A DNA stretch of 64,000 nt. Origin: Planktothrix rubescens CCAP 1459/22 (GTDB taxonomy: Bacteria; Cyanobacteriota; Cyanobacteriia; Cyanobacteriales; Microcoleaceae). Made by a program: the position numbers and the translations under genes. Shown in pieces: positions 15,485-24,082 of this stretch. Under the pieces are notes generated by a model, which was not told the origin of the DNA, ran no database searches, and saw only the letters and a program-made list of their open reading frames with translations. The DNA is taken from NCBI GenBank assembly GCA_904830895.1, contig LR882958.1, positions 2,660,001-2,724,000 on the forward strand, written 5' to 3'. The first letter of the stretch is position 1. Every line of letters begins with the position of its first letter.

Positions 15485-16774
15485 TTAAGGATACAAACCC
15501 CGATCTTTTAAGGCTTGAGCCACTCGACCAACCCCTAAAGTATAGGCTGCTAATCGCATAGAAACCCCCCGTTGTTTGGCTCGTTCACTTACACGAGCAT
15601 AGGCCTGTACCATCAGATGTTCCATTTCTGAGTTAACCCGTTCTTCATCCCAGAATACAAAGGATTGACCCTGTACCCATTCCCAATAACTGACGACCAC
15701 ACCTCCAGCATTAGCGAGAATATCGGGTAAAACCATAATTCCCCGAGCTTCTAACATTTGATCAGCCAATAATGTAATCGGGGCATTAGCAGCTTCAGCG
15801 ATCATTTTAGCCTTGATTTGATCGGCATTTTCTTCGGTAATTTGATCTTCCATTGCCGCCGGAATTAACACATCACAAGCTAATGTTAATAATTCGGCAT
15901 TGTCAATCGGTTCACTATCAGGAAATCCCGTGATATCATGATTGTTTTGAGTCGCGTAGACTTGCAGGGCTGGAATATCTAAGCCATTTTCTGAATAGAT
16001 CCCGCCATGGACATTAGAAACCGCTAAGACCTTCGCTCCCGCTTCATAAAACAGTTGCGCCGCAGCCTCCCCGACTTTTCCGAAACCCTGAATCACAATG
16101 GCTGTACCTTTGAGGGATTTACCCTGTTCGGCTAAGGCTTCCCGCACGGCAATCATCACGCCCCGTCCGGTTGCCATTTCCCGTCCTTTCGACCCACCAA
16201 TGGATAGGGGTTTTCCGGTTACAACTCCCAGCACCGCCCGCCCCATATTCATCGAATAGGTATCCATAATCCAGGCCATTTCCCGGCCTCCGGTTCCCAC
16301 ATCGGGGGCGGGAATATCGGTTTCTGGCCCAATATCTTTAATCAGTTCACTCGCGTAGCGACGGGTGATCCTTTCTAACTCGTTAATACTATATTGGTGG
16401 GGGTCAAAGCCAATGCCACCTTTAGCACCCCCGTAGGGAATTCCCAATAAAGCGCATTTCCAGGTCATTAACATCGCTAGGGCGGAGAGTTCCCCCAAGT
16501 TCACCGAAGGATGATACCGTAAACCTCCTTTATAGGGGCCAAGTACATCGCAATGCTGCACACGATGTCCGGCTAAAACCTCAACTTTACCGTTATCAAG
16601 TTTGACCGGAATTGAGACGGTGACAACTTTGCGGGGTTGTTGTAATACCACCAGCACATTGTCATCGAGATCCAATTCAACCGCCGCTTGTCCTAAATAG
16701 CTACAGGTGCGATCGTAGGGACAAATATAGGCTGGAGTCGGTGCGGGATTAATTCTGACGGGAGAGGATACCAT
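15485..16774 (-). CDS. gdhA: Glutamate dehydrogenase
   Basis: A 429-residue Glu/Leu/Phe/Val dehydrogenase, catalysing the reversible reductive amination of 2-oxoglutarate to glutamate. The substrate site is seen in GPYKGGLRYHP and the catalytic lysine in GIPYGGAKGGI; PAPDVGTGGREMAWIMDTY follows. The dinucleotide-binding motif is VIQGFGKVGEAAAQL, and the C-terminus has NAGGVVVSYWEWVQ. Length is close to the usual 410-450 for hexameric forms. It gives the cell a second ammonium route besides GS-GOGAT. The start is the ATG at 16774 behind AGGAGG on the minus strand (ATAGGAGGTCTGC). A candidate NtcA site lies 87 bases upstream, fitting nitrogen control. Leu dehydrogenase specificity is less likely but cannot be excluded by sequence alone. 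Confidence 0.9.
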   Translation of the reverse strand: MVSSPVRINPAPTPAYICPYDRTCSYLGQAAVELDLDDNVLVVLQQPRKVVTVSIPVKLDNGKVEVLAGHRVQHCDVLGPYKGGLRYHPSVNLGELSALAMLMTWKCALLGIPYGGAKGGIGFDPHQYSINELERITRRYASELIKDIGPETDIPAPDVGTGGREMAWIMDTYSMNMGRAVLGVVTGKPLSIGGSKGREMATGRGVMIAVREALAEQGKSLKGTAIVIQGFGKVGEAAAQLFYEAGAKVLAVSNVHGGIYSENGLDIPALQVYATQNNHDITGFPDSEPIDNAELLTLACDVLIPAAMEDQITEENADQIKAKMIAEAANAPITLLADQMLEARGIMVLPDILANAGGVVVSYWEWVQGQSFVFWDEERVNSEMEHLMVQAYARVSERAKQRGVSMRLAAYTLGVGRVAQALKDRGLYP

Positions 16775-16860
16775 TTGCAGACCTCCTATTGAGATCAGAT
16801 AGTTGAATTTGTCTTCATATCTGTAGCCTAACCTGTGATCCCGAAGAAAAGGTTAAATTT

Positions 16861-16874
16861 GTAATAATTGTTAC
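16861..16874 (-). promoter_or_regulatory. Candidate NtcA binding site upstream of gdhA
   Basis: GTAATAATTGTTAC fits the canonical NtcA consensus GTA-N8-TAC exactly and is nearly palindromic. It is 87 bases before the gdhA start. A TAGGCT that fits TA-N3-T lies about 30 bases further towards the gene, slightly farther than the usual 20-24, so the promoter class is uncertain. Confidence 0.5.
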
Positions 16875-16949
16875 AGAATTTTACGTTTTTGAGTGATGGG
16901 GGAGGAAATAGGGAACAGTTTGCTTTCGTAATTCGTAATTCGTAATTCC

Positions 16950-17342
16950 CTAAACCCCCAATTCTAGGGGACAAATACAGTGACTATCCTTTAACCAGTG
17001 TTCTCCCACCTGTTTCAAGGCGACTAAAATCGGTTGAAGTTCCCTTCCCTTATCGGTTAGACAATATTCTACCCGTGGAGGAATTTCAGCATAAACTGTG
17101 CGGAGGATTAACCCATGTTTTTCTAACTCCCGCAAGCGGACAGTCAGGGTTTTGGTACTAATTCCGGGTAACGATTCTAATAATTGATGGGTGCGTTGGT
17201 GTCCCTGAAATAACTCCCGCAGGATGGAGATTGACCATTTTGTTCCGATTAACTCTAGGATGAACTCAATGGGACAAATGGCGTCCAGACATTGGTTGCT
17301 TTCCCAGATTTCCGTGGTTTTGTAACATTCCTTAACTTTCAT
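16950..17342 (-). CDS. HxlR-family transcriptional regulator
   Basis: A 130-residue winged-helix regulator of the HxlR/MarR-like group. The core is CPIEFILELIGTKWSISILREL, then LESLPGISTKTLTVRLRELEKHGL as the recognition region and RVEYCLTDKGREL as the wing. Residue C23, at the cysteine position conserved before the first helix, and further cysteines near the N-terminus (C6, C18) and C-terminus (C122, C124) could make it redox-responsive, as in YodB/HypR-type members (inference). It is transcribed away from ppsA, from the shared 373-base region, and could regulate that gene or itself. Confidence 0.85.
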   Translation of the reverse strand: MKVKECYKTTEIWESNQCLDAICPIEFILELIGTKWSISILRELFQGHQRTHQLLESLPGISTKTLTVRLRELEKHGLILRTVYAEIPPRVEYCLTDKGRELQPILVALKQVGEHWLKDSHCICPLELGV

Positions 17343-17715
17343 TCGCGCCTCCTAATAAAACTTAACGTTTCTTAAAATATCTCTCAGAAGCCGATAGGTC
17401 GTTATTCTTTCCTTTAAGTAACTAAGACTATTTTAGCAAGAGGGATACCGATTTCCCACAGAAGAAATAAGATAAAAGTAGGAACAATTAAACGCCAACA
17501 ATTGAGTCAGCTACCCCTGCTCTCCAACTTAAACAAAATTGAACTAGACGTTTAAACTATGGGGATCAAGGATTTTTATATTGTAAAGGAAATGTTAACT
17601 CCGTCGAAAGACAGAAAAAACTAACCTTTTCCTTCAACGGACTTATTTTGCAACAAAAGTACACAAACCCTATCTAAGTATTAGATAGTCAGTTGCGTTT
17701 GGAGAGATTTAAACC
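17343..17715. other. Divergent intergenic region between hxlR-type gene and ppsA
   Basis: This 373-base region must hold the promoters of two divergent genes. I see an AT-rich stretch with short direct TTAAAC/TTAAC motifs but no perfect operator, riboswitch or small ORF. GTTAACTCCGTCGAAAGAC near 17593 does not form a convincing hairpin. Confidence 0.4.
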
Positions 17716-20145
17716 ATGTTAAAAACTTTACCATTTAAACCCCTATCTCAATCTAAAGAACAAGCCTTAATTCTGTGGTTTGATCAAGTCGGAATTAAAG
17801 ATATTGGGTTAGTCGGAGGAAAAAATGCTTCTTTGGGAGAAATGATTCAACAATTACAACCCAAAGGAATTAATGTTCCCCAAGGATTTGCAATTACAGC
17901 TTACGCCTATTGGTATTTTATTACCTATGCTAATTTAGAACAACAACTCAGACAATTATTTGCCAAATTAGATGTCGAAGATCTGAAAAATCTGCGTGAT
18001 TGTGGTCAACGGGCGCGATCGCTAATTTTAAATACCCTATTTCCGCCAAAATTAGAAACAGAAATTCTATCCGCCTATCAAAAACTTAGCGATCGCTACG
18101 GTCAAAATACTGATGTTGCTGTGCGTTCCTCCGCCACCGCCGAAGACTTACCGGATGCTAGTTTTGCTGGACAACAAGAAACCTACTTAAATATAAAAGG
18201 AGGTAAAGCTGTCTTAGATGCAACTCGTCAATGTTTTGCCTCTATTTTTACCGATCGCGCTATTTCCTATCGGGCTTTAAAAGGGTTTGATCATCTAAAT
18301 ATTGCCCTCTCCGTCGGGATTCAAAAAATGGTACGTTCCGACTTAGCCACATCGGGAGTTATGTTCTCCATTGATACCGAAACAGGGTTTAAAAATGCTG
18401 CCTTAATTACGGCAGCTTATGGGTTAGGAGAAACCGTTGTTCAAGGTGCAGTTAATCCCGATGAATATTTAGTTTTTAAACCCACCTTGCGGGAAGGATT
18501 CAAACCTATTTTAGAGAAACGCTTAGGGACAAAAGCGATTAAAATGGTCTATGAAATGGGACAAACTACCAAAAATATTAATGTTCCGATTTCTGAACAG
18601 AAAAAATATGCCCTCTCCGAAGATGAAATTCTAAAATTAGCCCAATGGACAGTGATGATTGAAGATCACTATTCTCAAGTCCGACAATGTTATTCGCCGA
18701 TGGATATTGAGTGGGCAAAAGATGGCTTAACTGGAGAGTTATTTATTGTTCAAGCTCGCCCAGAAACCGTACAATCTCAAAAAATAGGTCGGGTATTAGA
18801 GAATTATAAATTGCAAGGTCAAGGTCGCATATTAGTTACAGGTCGGGCAGTTGGGGATAAAATTGGACAGGGAAAAGCCCGCATCATGACTAATATTAAA
18901 AATATGGATCAGTTCCAATCTGGGGATGTATTAGTTACCCATCGCACTGACCCCGATTGGGAACCAATTATGAAAAAAGCCAGTGCAATTATTACTAACT
19001 CCGGGGGTAGAACTTGTCACGCGGCGATTATTGCCAGGGAGTTAGGAATCCCGGCAATTGTAGGATCAATTAATGCCACGGAAATCTTAAATACCGGAGA
19101 TAAAATTACGGTTTCCTGTGCGGAAGGAGAAGAAGGAAAAGTCTATCAAGGTTTAATTCCTTTTGTGGTGGAAGAAACGGTATTAGACCATCTTCCCAAA
19201 ACCCATACCAAAATTATGATGAATGTGGGAAACCCGGAAGAAGCGTTTAAATTATCTGCTATTCCTAATGATGGTGTTGGGTTAGCGCGGTTAGAATTTA
19301 TTATTGCCAATCATATCCAAACTCACCCCTTAGCGTTAATTCATTTTGATCAATTAGAGGATCAAACCGTCAAACAACAAATCGCCGAATTAACCGAACA
19401 ATATAAACATAAACCGGATTTCTTTGTAGATAAACTTGCCCAAGGAATTAGTATGATTGCGGCGGCATTTTATCCCAACCCTGTTATCGTGCGGATGAGC
19501 GATTTTAAGAGTAATGAATACGCGAATTTATTGGGGGGTCGGCAATTTGAACCTATCGAAGAAAATCCGATGATTGGTTGGCGGGGTGCTTCCCGATATT
19601 ATGATCCGAAATATCAAGAAGCATTTGCCTTAGAATGTCAAGCGTTAAAACGGGTAAGGAATGAAATGGGATTAGCAAATGTGATCCCGATGATTCCTTT
19701 TTGTCGCACACCGGAGGAAGGGAAAAAAGTCTTAGCAGAAATGGCAAAACACGGGTTAGTTCGCGGTCAAGAGGGGTTACAAGTTTATGTGATGTGTGAA
19801 TTACCCAGTAATGTTTTGATGGCGGATGAATTTTGTCAGGTGTTTGATGGGTTCTCAATTGGATCGAATGATTTAACCCAATTAACGTTAGGATTAGATC
19901 GAGATTCTGCTTTAGTTGCCCATATTTTTGACGAACGGAATGAAGCAGTAAAACGGATGATTGAAATGGCAATTACTACGGTTAAAGAATATAATCGTAA
20001 AATTGGAATTTGTGGTCAAGCACCGAGTGACTATCCTGAATTTGCTCGTTTCTTAGTGGAATTAGGAATAGATTCCATCAGTTTAAATCCTGATTCGGTG
20101 TTGAGGACAACTTTGGATATTGCTCAGATGGAAGCATCCCTCTAG
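17716..20145 (+). CDS. ppsA: Phosphoenolpyruvate synthase
   Basis: An 809-residue PEP synthase (pyruvate, water dikinase), making PEP from pyruvate and ATP for gluconeogenesis. The N-terminal ATP-grasp part shows LVGGKNASLGEMI and VAVRSSATAEDLPDASFAGQQ; the mobile phosphohistidine domain has ITNSGGRTCHAAIIARELG (active histidine near residue 434); the C-terminal TIM barrel contains RMSDFKSNEYANLLGG, CELPSNVL and the closing GICGQAPSDYPEFA. All parts are complete. Start: ATG after GGAGAG (ttggagagatttaaacc). A strong hairpin terminator lies 33 bases after the stop. Confidence 0.95.
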   Translation: MLKTLPFKPLSQSKEQALILWFDQVGIKDIGLVGGKNASLGEMIQQLQPKGINVPQGFAITAYAYWYFITYANLEQQLRQLFAKLDVEDLKNLRDCGQRARSLILNTLFPPKLETEILSAYQKLSDRYGQNTDVAVRSSATAEDLPDASFAGQQETYLNIKGGKAVLDATRQCFASIFTDRAISYRALKGFDHLNIALSVGIQKMVRSDLATSGVMFSIDTETGFKNAALITAAYGLGETVVQGAVNPDEYLVFKPTLREGFKPILEKRLGTKAIKMVYEMGQTTKNINVPISEQKKYALSEDEILKLAQWTVMIEDHYSQVRQCYSPMDIEWAKDGLTGELFIVQARPETVQSQKIGRVLENYKLQGQGRILVTGRAVGDKIGQGKARIMTNIKNMDQFQSGDVLVTHRTDPDWEPIMKKASAIITNSGGRTCHAAIIARELGIPAIVGSINATEILNTGDKITVSCAEGEEGKVYQGLIPFVVEETVLDHLPKTHTKIMMNVGNPEEAFKLSAIPNDGVGLARLEFIIANHIQTHPLALIHFDQLEDQTVKQQIAELTEQYKHKPDFFVDKLAQGISMIAAAFYPNPVIVRMSDFKSNEYANLLGGRQFEPIEENPMIGWRGASRYYDPKYQEAFALECQALKRVRNEMGLANVIPMIPFCRTPEEGKKVLAEMAKHGLVRGQEGLQVYVMCELPSNVLMADEFCQVFDGFSIGSNDLTQLTLGLDRDSALVAHIFDERNEAVKRMIEMAITTVKEYNRKIGICGQAPSDYPEFARFLVELGIDSISLNPDSVLRTTLDIAQMEASL

Positions 20146-20177
20146 GTCAACAGGTGTAATATAGTGTAAGTCAATCT

Positions 20178-20208
20178 CTGCTTTAGCATCTGCTAGAGCA
20201 GTTTTTTT
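20178..20208 (+). terminator. Intrinsic terminator of ppsA
   Basis: An eleven-pair stem, CTGCTTTAGCA / TGCTAGAGCAG with one G-U pair and a two-base loop, is followed by seven T. Position and strand fit ppsA. Confidence 0.85.
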
Positions 20209-20250
20209 GTAGGGTGCGCAATATTCTATCCTTTAATCGCTAATTTAACC

Positions 20251-20305
20251 ACAAAGACACAAAGACACAAAGACACAAAGACACAAAGACACAAAGACAC
20301 AAAGA
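20251..20305. repeat. Short tandem repeat, period 8 (ACAAAGAC)
   Basis: Almost seven head-to-tail copies of ACAAAGAC. Short tandem repeats of this kind are common in filamentous cyanobacteria and likely to vary in number between strains. Related degenerate repeats (ACACTAAG) occur near 49050. Confidence 0.95.
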
Positions 20306-20400
20306 AGTTGTAAACACTAACTTTGATCTTCCGAGTTGTTTTAAGTTAAATTATAGATGGAGTTAATTGTTAGTCTTTAATTGAAATTAAATATTTATTT

Positions 20401-20703
20401 ATGCCAACTCAATCCCCTCGTTGTGTGTTAATTTGTCAGCATCAGTCTTGCCAACTCCAAGGGTCTAGTAAAGTTCTGGAGGCTTTCCAAAATTGTAATA
20501 TTGAGGGCGTCACAATGGAAGCCAGTGGTTGTCTGGGTCAGTGTAATATTGGCCCGACGGTGCGAGTAATTCCCGATGAAATTTGGTATTATCGGGTTAC
20601 ACCGGAAGATGTTCCCCTGATAGTTGAACAACATTTAAAACAAGGCGAACCCGTCCAAGAAAAACTCAACCCCCGCTTTCATCCCCGATATCAATATTAT
20701 TAA
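20401..20703 (+). CDS. Thioredoxin-like 2Fe-2S ferredoxin
   Basis: A 100-residue protein with a CVLICQHQSCQLQGS start and a GCLGQCNIGP motif. The four ligands C12-x4-C17 and C44-x3-C48 (numbering from the ATG at 20401) match the thioredoxin-fold 2Fe-2S ferredoxins, the fold also found in NuoE/HoxE. It is cytoplasmic. Its partner is unknown; hydrogenase genes lie 40 kb away. The ATG lies in an AT-rich leader without a strong ribosome site. Confidence 0.85.
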   Translation: MPTQSPRCVLICQHQSCQLQGSSKVLEAFQNCNIEGVTMEASGCLGQCNIGPTVRVIPDEIWYYRVTPEDVPLIVEQHLKQGEPVQEKLNPRFHPRYQYY

Positions 20704-20764
20704 ACCGTTGTTGCGATTCATCGCATCTTGATTATTAAACCGTTGTTGCGATTCATCGCATCTT
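20696..20764. repeat. Two copies of a 35-bp repeat
   Basis: ATTATTAAACCGTTGTTGCG, continuing ATTCATCGCATCTT, occurs twice with a period of 35 bases. The first copy begins within the last codons of the ferredoxin gene and supplies its stop codon. The CCGTTGTTGCG core also appears in the repeat cluster at 30046-30157. Confidence 0.85.
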
Positions 20765-20840
20765 AACAACCTTGACTAATGAGCAAAGGATTTATTATAT
20801 CCCCCTTAAAAAGAGGGATTGAGAGGCCATAATTAAGCGA

Positions 20841-21737
20841 TTAAACCTGTTCTAAAACCCAAGAACGAATAATAATATTAACCTGTTCAGGAACTTCATC
20901 ATGGGGACAATGACCCGCATTTAGAAAATATTCCTGTAACTGGGGATAATATTGATGAAACTTGCCACTTCGTTCTCGACATTTCATCCAAGGATCACCC
21001 TCTCCCCAAATTAATAATAGAGGAGCAGTTAACTGATTTAATAATATATCAACTTTTTCTCCTTGGGGACTTTTGAATACTGAGGCAAACACCTGCGCTG
21101 CACCAGGATCACAGGAGGGAAGATAAATTTCTTCGACTAATTGATCGGTAACTGCATTGGGATCAAGATAGACTTTAAGTAGGGTTTTACGAATAATTGA
21201 ACGGCGTTTTGTCCATTGAAAAATTAAAAAACTTACCCAATCTTGGCGAAATAGCGATCGCATCGTTTGAGAAATGGCCTTTTGCCAAAAAGTCGGTTCT
21301 GGACGGGGATCAATCTCCGTAAATGGCCCGGCACTATTGAGTAAAATGATCCCTTTTGCCGTTGATGGATATTGGGCGGCAACACATAAACACGCATACC
21401 CTCCTAAAGAATTTCCAGCTAAAATCACGGGTTGACCAATCACCTCCGTAATGAAGTCATGGAGTTGATCTCGCCACAGTTGTCCACTATATTCGACCTG
21501 GGGTTTTGCCGAACGACCAAACCCTAATAAATCAATTGCCCAGACCTCAAAATCCGATTGTAACCCTTGTATATTTTTCCGCCAGTGGTCAGTAGAAGCC
21601 CCAAACCCATGCACCAGAAGCAACGGTGGACGCTGGGGATGACGTTCACCCGCACGGACATAGTAAATGGACTGATCTCGCCACTGCCAATATTGTCCTA
21701 GGATCACTTCCGGGCTAATTGTTGGGGGGGTTATCAT
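20841..21737 (-). CDS. Alpha/beta hydrolase
   Basis: A 298-residue alpha/beta-fold hydrolase. The HGFGASTDHWRKNI oxyanion loop, nucleophile elbow GNSLGGYACL, acid in WGEGDPWM and base in GHCPHDEVP make a full triad. A lid region lies between residues about 150 and 220 with many aromatic and basic residues. There is no signal peptide. The group includes esterases, haloalkane dehalogenase relatives and chlorophyll-related hydrolases; specificity cannot be read here. The minus-strand start at 21737 is preceded by an AT-rich leader. Confidence 0.88.
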   Translation of the reverse strand: MITPPTISPEVILGQYWQWRDQSIYYVRAGERHPQRPPLLLVHGFGASTDHWRKNIQGLQSDFEVWAIDLLGFGRSAKPQVEYSGQLWRDQLHDFITEVIGQPVILAGNSLGGYACLCVAAQYPSTAKGIILLNSAGPFTEIDPRPEPTFWQKAISQTMRSLFRQDWVSFLIFQWTKRRSIIRKTLLKVYLDPNAVTDQLVEEIYLPSCDPGAAQVFASVFKSPQGEKVDILLNQLTAPLLLIWGEGDPWMKCRERSGKFHQYYPQLQEYFLNAGHCPHDEVPEQVNIIIRSWVLEQV

Positions 21738-22148
21738 GTAGTTTTATCAAAAAATGTTAAGTTACATTAATAATATTAACAAAAGTATTATAAGAATGAA
21801 AGCTAATTTGGTCTTTTGTATCAATAGCTACTAACTTTTATCCATTAGGATAAATCAAGAGGGTTGATTTTATCATCATAATCAACAGTCAAATCTCGGT
21901 CTTTTCTTGACTGTTTTACTGCAAAATTCCTTGATTTATCGAAGGTTGAGATTGCTTGTATTTCAGAAATAATACAAAAAAATACACTATTTTTCAAAAT
22001 CAATTGTGTTTTTTCCTATTCTTTTGGTAATCTAATGAATGAACGGGTACTCACGCTCACCCACTCAGATTAAATTCCAAAGTAAGAGAGAATTTATAAC
22101 TATGTAGGGTGTGAGGTTTATCCACCACGTTGCCAGGGAGTTTTCCGT
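21738..22148. other. Intergenic region upstream of two divergent genes
   Basis: A 411-base region between the hydrolase and the anti-sigma-factor gene. It is AT-rich with long T and A runs around 21960-22030 and no credible ORF. CACCCACTCAGATT and similar pieces do not match any RNA family that I can name. Confidence 0.4.
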
Positions 22149-22622
22149 GTGATTGCTTTAACATCGCGTCCGGTTAAACGAAACTGGGTCACTATCAGCT
22201 TTGCTTCCACATTGTATCTCTGTCCAGTTTTGGACTTGCTTCTGTATGACATTCCAGACCCGTTGCAAGCCGAAATTCGTCTAGGACTACAGGAAGCTCT
22301 TGTCAATGCTGCCAAGCACGGCAATAAGCTAGACCCAAGTAAAACAGTAGTCGTCCGTTTTTGTCTGATTCAAGATTATTGTTGGTGGATTATATCAGAT
22401 CAGGGCGGTGGTTTTAAACCTCCTTGTCAATGTCAATTGCGTCAGGAGGAAGATTGCGAACAAGAAACCCACGATTCTAATTTACCTCATGATGAACATG
22501 AATGTGGACGGGGTTTGTACATTCTCTATCAAATCTTTGATCGTGTGCAATGGAATCGAACCGGAACAGAACTGACGTTATGTAAGAAAGTGGCAACTGC
22601 TTATAGACGACAGGATTGGTAA
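22149..22622 (+). CDS. RsbW-type anti-sigma-factor serine kinase
   Basis: A 157-residue GHKL ATPase of the RsbW/SpoIIAB class. It has the N-box in EIRLGLQEALVNAAKHGNKLD, the G1 box in ISDQGGGFKPP, and the G2 box in HECGRGLYILYQIFD. Such kinases bind and inhibit sigma factors or phosphorylate STAS-domain anti-sigma antagonists. A Cys-rich insert (CQCQLRQEEDCEQE) between G1 and G2 is a feature seen in cyanobacterial members. The start is a GTG at 22149; no ATG precedes it in the frame after the stop at 22083. No sigma factor or STAS gene lies beside it. Confidence 0.85.
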   Translation: MIALTSRPVKRNWVTISFASTLYLCPVLDLLLYDIPDPLQAEIRLGLQEALVNAAKHGNKLDPSKTVVVRFCLIQDYCWWIISDQGGGFKPPCQCQLRQEEDCEQETHDSNLPHDEHECGRGLYILYQIFDRVQWNRTGTELTLCKKVATAYRRQDW

Positions 22623-22758
22623 TAGTTTCAATATGTTAAAATCAGTTAAAACTACTTATTCCATAGGGAGTTGAGCAACTATCGGTAGAGATTTGATCTC
22701 TAATTTTGTCCTAAATTGCTTGATTTCAACTCCCAATTTTAGGGTTAGTTCATGATAG

Positions 22759-23082
22759 TTATGACTTATTTTTTTTAGTTGTGCCATGGGTAGGACAGGG
22801 GGGAGCGGAAATCAATCGTTCTAACCAACCCACCGCTTGATTTAACCGAGGAATAACTTCTTTCGGCTGATTCTTGAGCAGAAAGACTAAGGCGGCTGCT
22901 AAATGTTCCCCAGCGCGAGCATTGCGGTCAGACTTGAGGCGGTGCCAGTCTCGTTCAGGAATGGCTAACCGTTCCGACAGGGCTTGGGCGAGTTCTAATG
23001 TGCTATACTCGCTGAGACTAGCCGTGCGCGGACTGAGATTAGGGTGAGAAAGGTCGGGAGTCGTGGAATTGATGTTGGTCAT
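22759..23082 (-). CDS. Conserved cyanobacterial protein (DUF6439-like)
   Basis: A 107-residue protein with a disordered first 20 residues, then LELAQALSERLAIPERDWHRLKSDRNARAGEHLAAALVFLL and a closing LNQAVGWLERLISAPPCPTHG. This block is well conserved in cyanobacteria; I believe it is the family called DUF6439, but the number is from memory. Predicted structure is helical. It is transcribed away from the next gene with 44 bases between the starts, so the two share a promoter region. Confidence 0.65.
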   Translation of the reverse strand: MTNINSTTPDLSHPNLSPRTASLSEYSTLELAQALSERLAIPERDWHRLKSDRNARAGEHLAAALVFLLKNQPKEVIPRLNQAVGWLERLISAPPCPTHGTTKKNKS

Positions 23083-23126
23083 AAATGATAGTGTTAATTG
23101 CGGGGTGAATTCGGTCTTTTATTATT

Positions 23127-23513
23127 ATGGCAAGTCAACCATCGTCTCAACCCCCATCAACGAATAATTCTGATCAGGATGGGACTCAAGATATTGAACA
23201 GGGGTTAACAGAGGTTGAACAATCTTTGATTAATCTTAAACAACGATTGACGCAAATTCAACAGGATGAACGGCGTCAAATTGAATTGAAAAACCGTATT
23301 GATGAAATTATTCCTCAAATTCGTCAAACGAAATCGCAACAGTTAAAAGAGGAATTAAACCAATTAAAAACGCAGTTAGAAACTATAGAATTTGATTTAG
23401 AAAGTCGTTTGGTGACTTGGGGAAGTTTTAAGGAACCTTTTTGGCAAGCGGTTCGTTTTGGAGGGTTAGGAATTGTCATCGGTTGGGTTTTAAAATCTTG
23501 TTCTGGGGGATAG
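23127..23513 (+). CDS. Coiled-coil protein with C-terminal membrane anchor
   Basis: A 128-residue protein: Ser/Gln-rich start, a coiled coil from about 25 to 95 (LTEVEQSLINLKQRLTQIQQ ... LNQLKTQLETIEFDL), and a short C-terminal hydrophobic segment (FGGLGIVIGWVLKSC). It is probably tail-anchored, with the coiled coil in the cytoplasm. No catalytic site is visible. A truncated reading frame follows seven bases later, so this gene was probably the first of an operon that a cassette has interrupted. Confidence 0.65.
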   Translation: MASQPSSQPPSTNNSDQDGTQDIEQGLTEVEQSLINLKQRLTQIQQDERRQIELKNRIDEIIPQIRQTKSQQLKEELNQLKTQLETIEFDLESRLVTWGSFKEPFWQAVRFGGLGIVIGWVLKSCSGG

Positions 23514-23520
23514 AAATAAA

Positions 23521-23607
23521 ATGATATCAGAAATTCGGGAACAACTCCAACCTTGGCGAGATGTCGATAAAAATATGTTTTTAGTCAAACAAAATTCCCA
23601 CTTTTGA
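23521..23607 (+). pseudogene. Truncated gene stub
   Basis: An ATG-led reading frame of 28 codons encodes MISEIREQLQPWRDVDKNMF and then LVKQNSHF before a stop. It begins seven bases after the previous gene, as in an operon, and stops 12 bases from the end of the convergent nuclease gene. The peptide looks like the N-terminus of a longer conserved protein, so I read it as the 5' remnant of a gene cut by the arrival of the ParA cassette. Confidence 0.45.
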
Positions 23608-23619
23608 AATCAGTATATC

Positions 23620-24078
23620 TTATCTAAATTGCTTCCAATCAATTTTATCACTTTCTTTTAATTTGGGAATATCTTCTACTGCTGTATAGTATTGATCTGT
23701 CTTTGCTAATACATCAACAAGTGTTAATAAATGAATGGTAATATTTTCCAAATGAGGATGACCGAACAGACGTTCTATAAAAGTTGGTTTATATCCTATA
23801 CCTGAAAGCATAATGCAGATTACAGCACGATGGTACATTATATCAGCATAGAAAAGCTTGGCATGATTAACATCTAGTTCAGATTGACTGAGCTTACTTT
23901 GGAAATAAATTAAGCCCCTATCTTCTCTATAAAGTACACCATCTATCCCACCATCTTTACCAGGAGGGCCAGGGTGAAAACCTAGAATTTGTGCAAAATC
24001 ACGACCAAGTTCTTGTTTTCGTTGAGGACTAATATTAACTATCCCCAACGCGAGATGATAAGCAATATACTTTTCCAC
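23620..24078 (-). CDS. PD-(D/E)XK-like nuclease
   Basis: A 152-residue protein that shows a restriction-endonuclease-like core. Residues 20-62 hold a helix (KQELGRDFAQILGF), the GKDGGIDGVLY motif with acidic D46, and IYFQSKLS with Q60-x-K62. The D ... QxK spacing is the Mrr-type active site. After it come two helices and a strand (AVICIMLSG). It is the last of three genes with four-base gaps, so it should be co-expressed with the coiled-coil protein and the ParA-like ATPase. No signal peptide. The catalytic assignment is by motif; a structural comparison would be needed to place the family. Confidence 0.65.
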   Translation of the reverse strand: MEKYIAYHLALGIVNISPQRKQELGRDFAQILGFHPGPPGKDGGIDGVLYREDRGLIYFQSKLSQSELDVNHAKLFYADIMYHRAVICIMLSGIGYKPTFIERLFGHPHLENITIHLLTLVDVLAKTDQYYTAVEDIPKLKESDKIDWKQFR

Positions 24079-24082
24079 TCAG

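Noticed and set aside
19553-19972. 139-codon frame opposite to ppsA
   Set aside because: It lies within the highly conserved PEP synthase barrel and has no domain, start signal or neighbour.
20251-20305. Possible CRISPR or iteron array
   Set aside because: Period is eight bases with no spacers; it is a simple tandem repeat and no replication gene is near.
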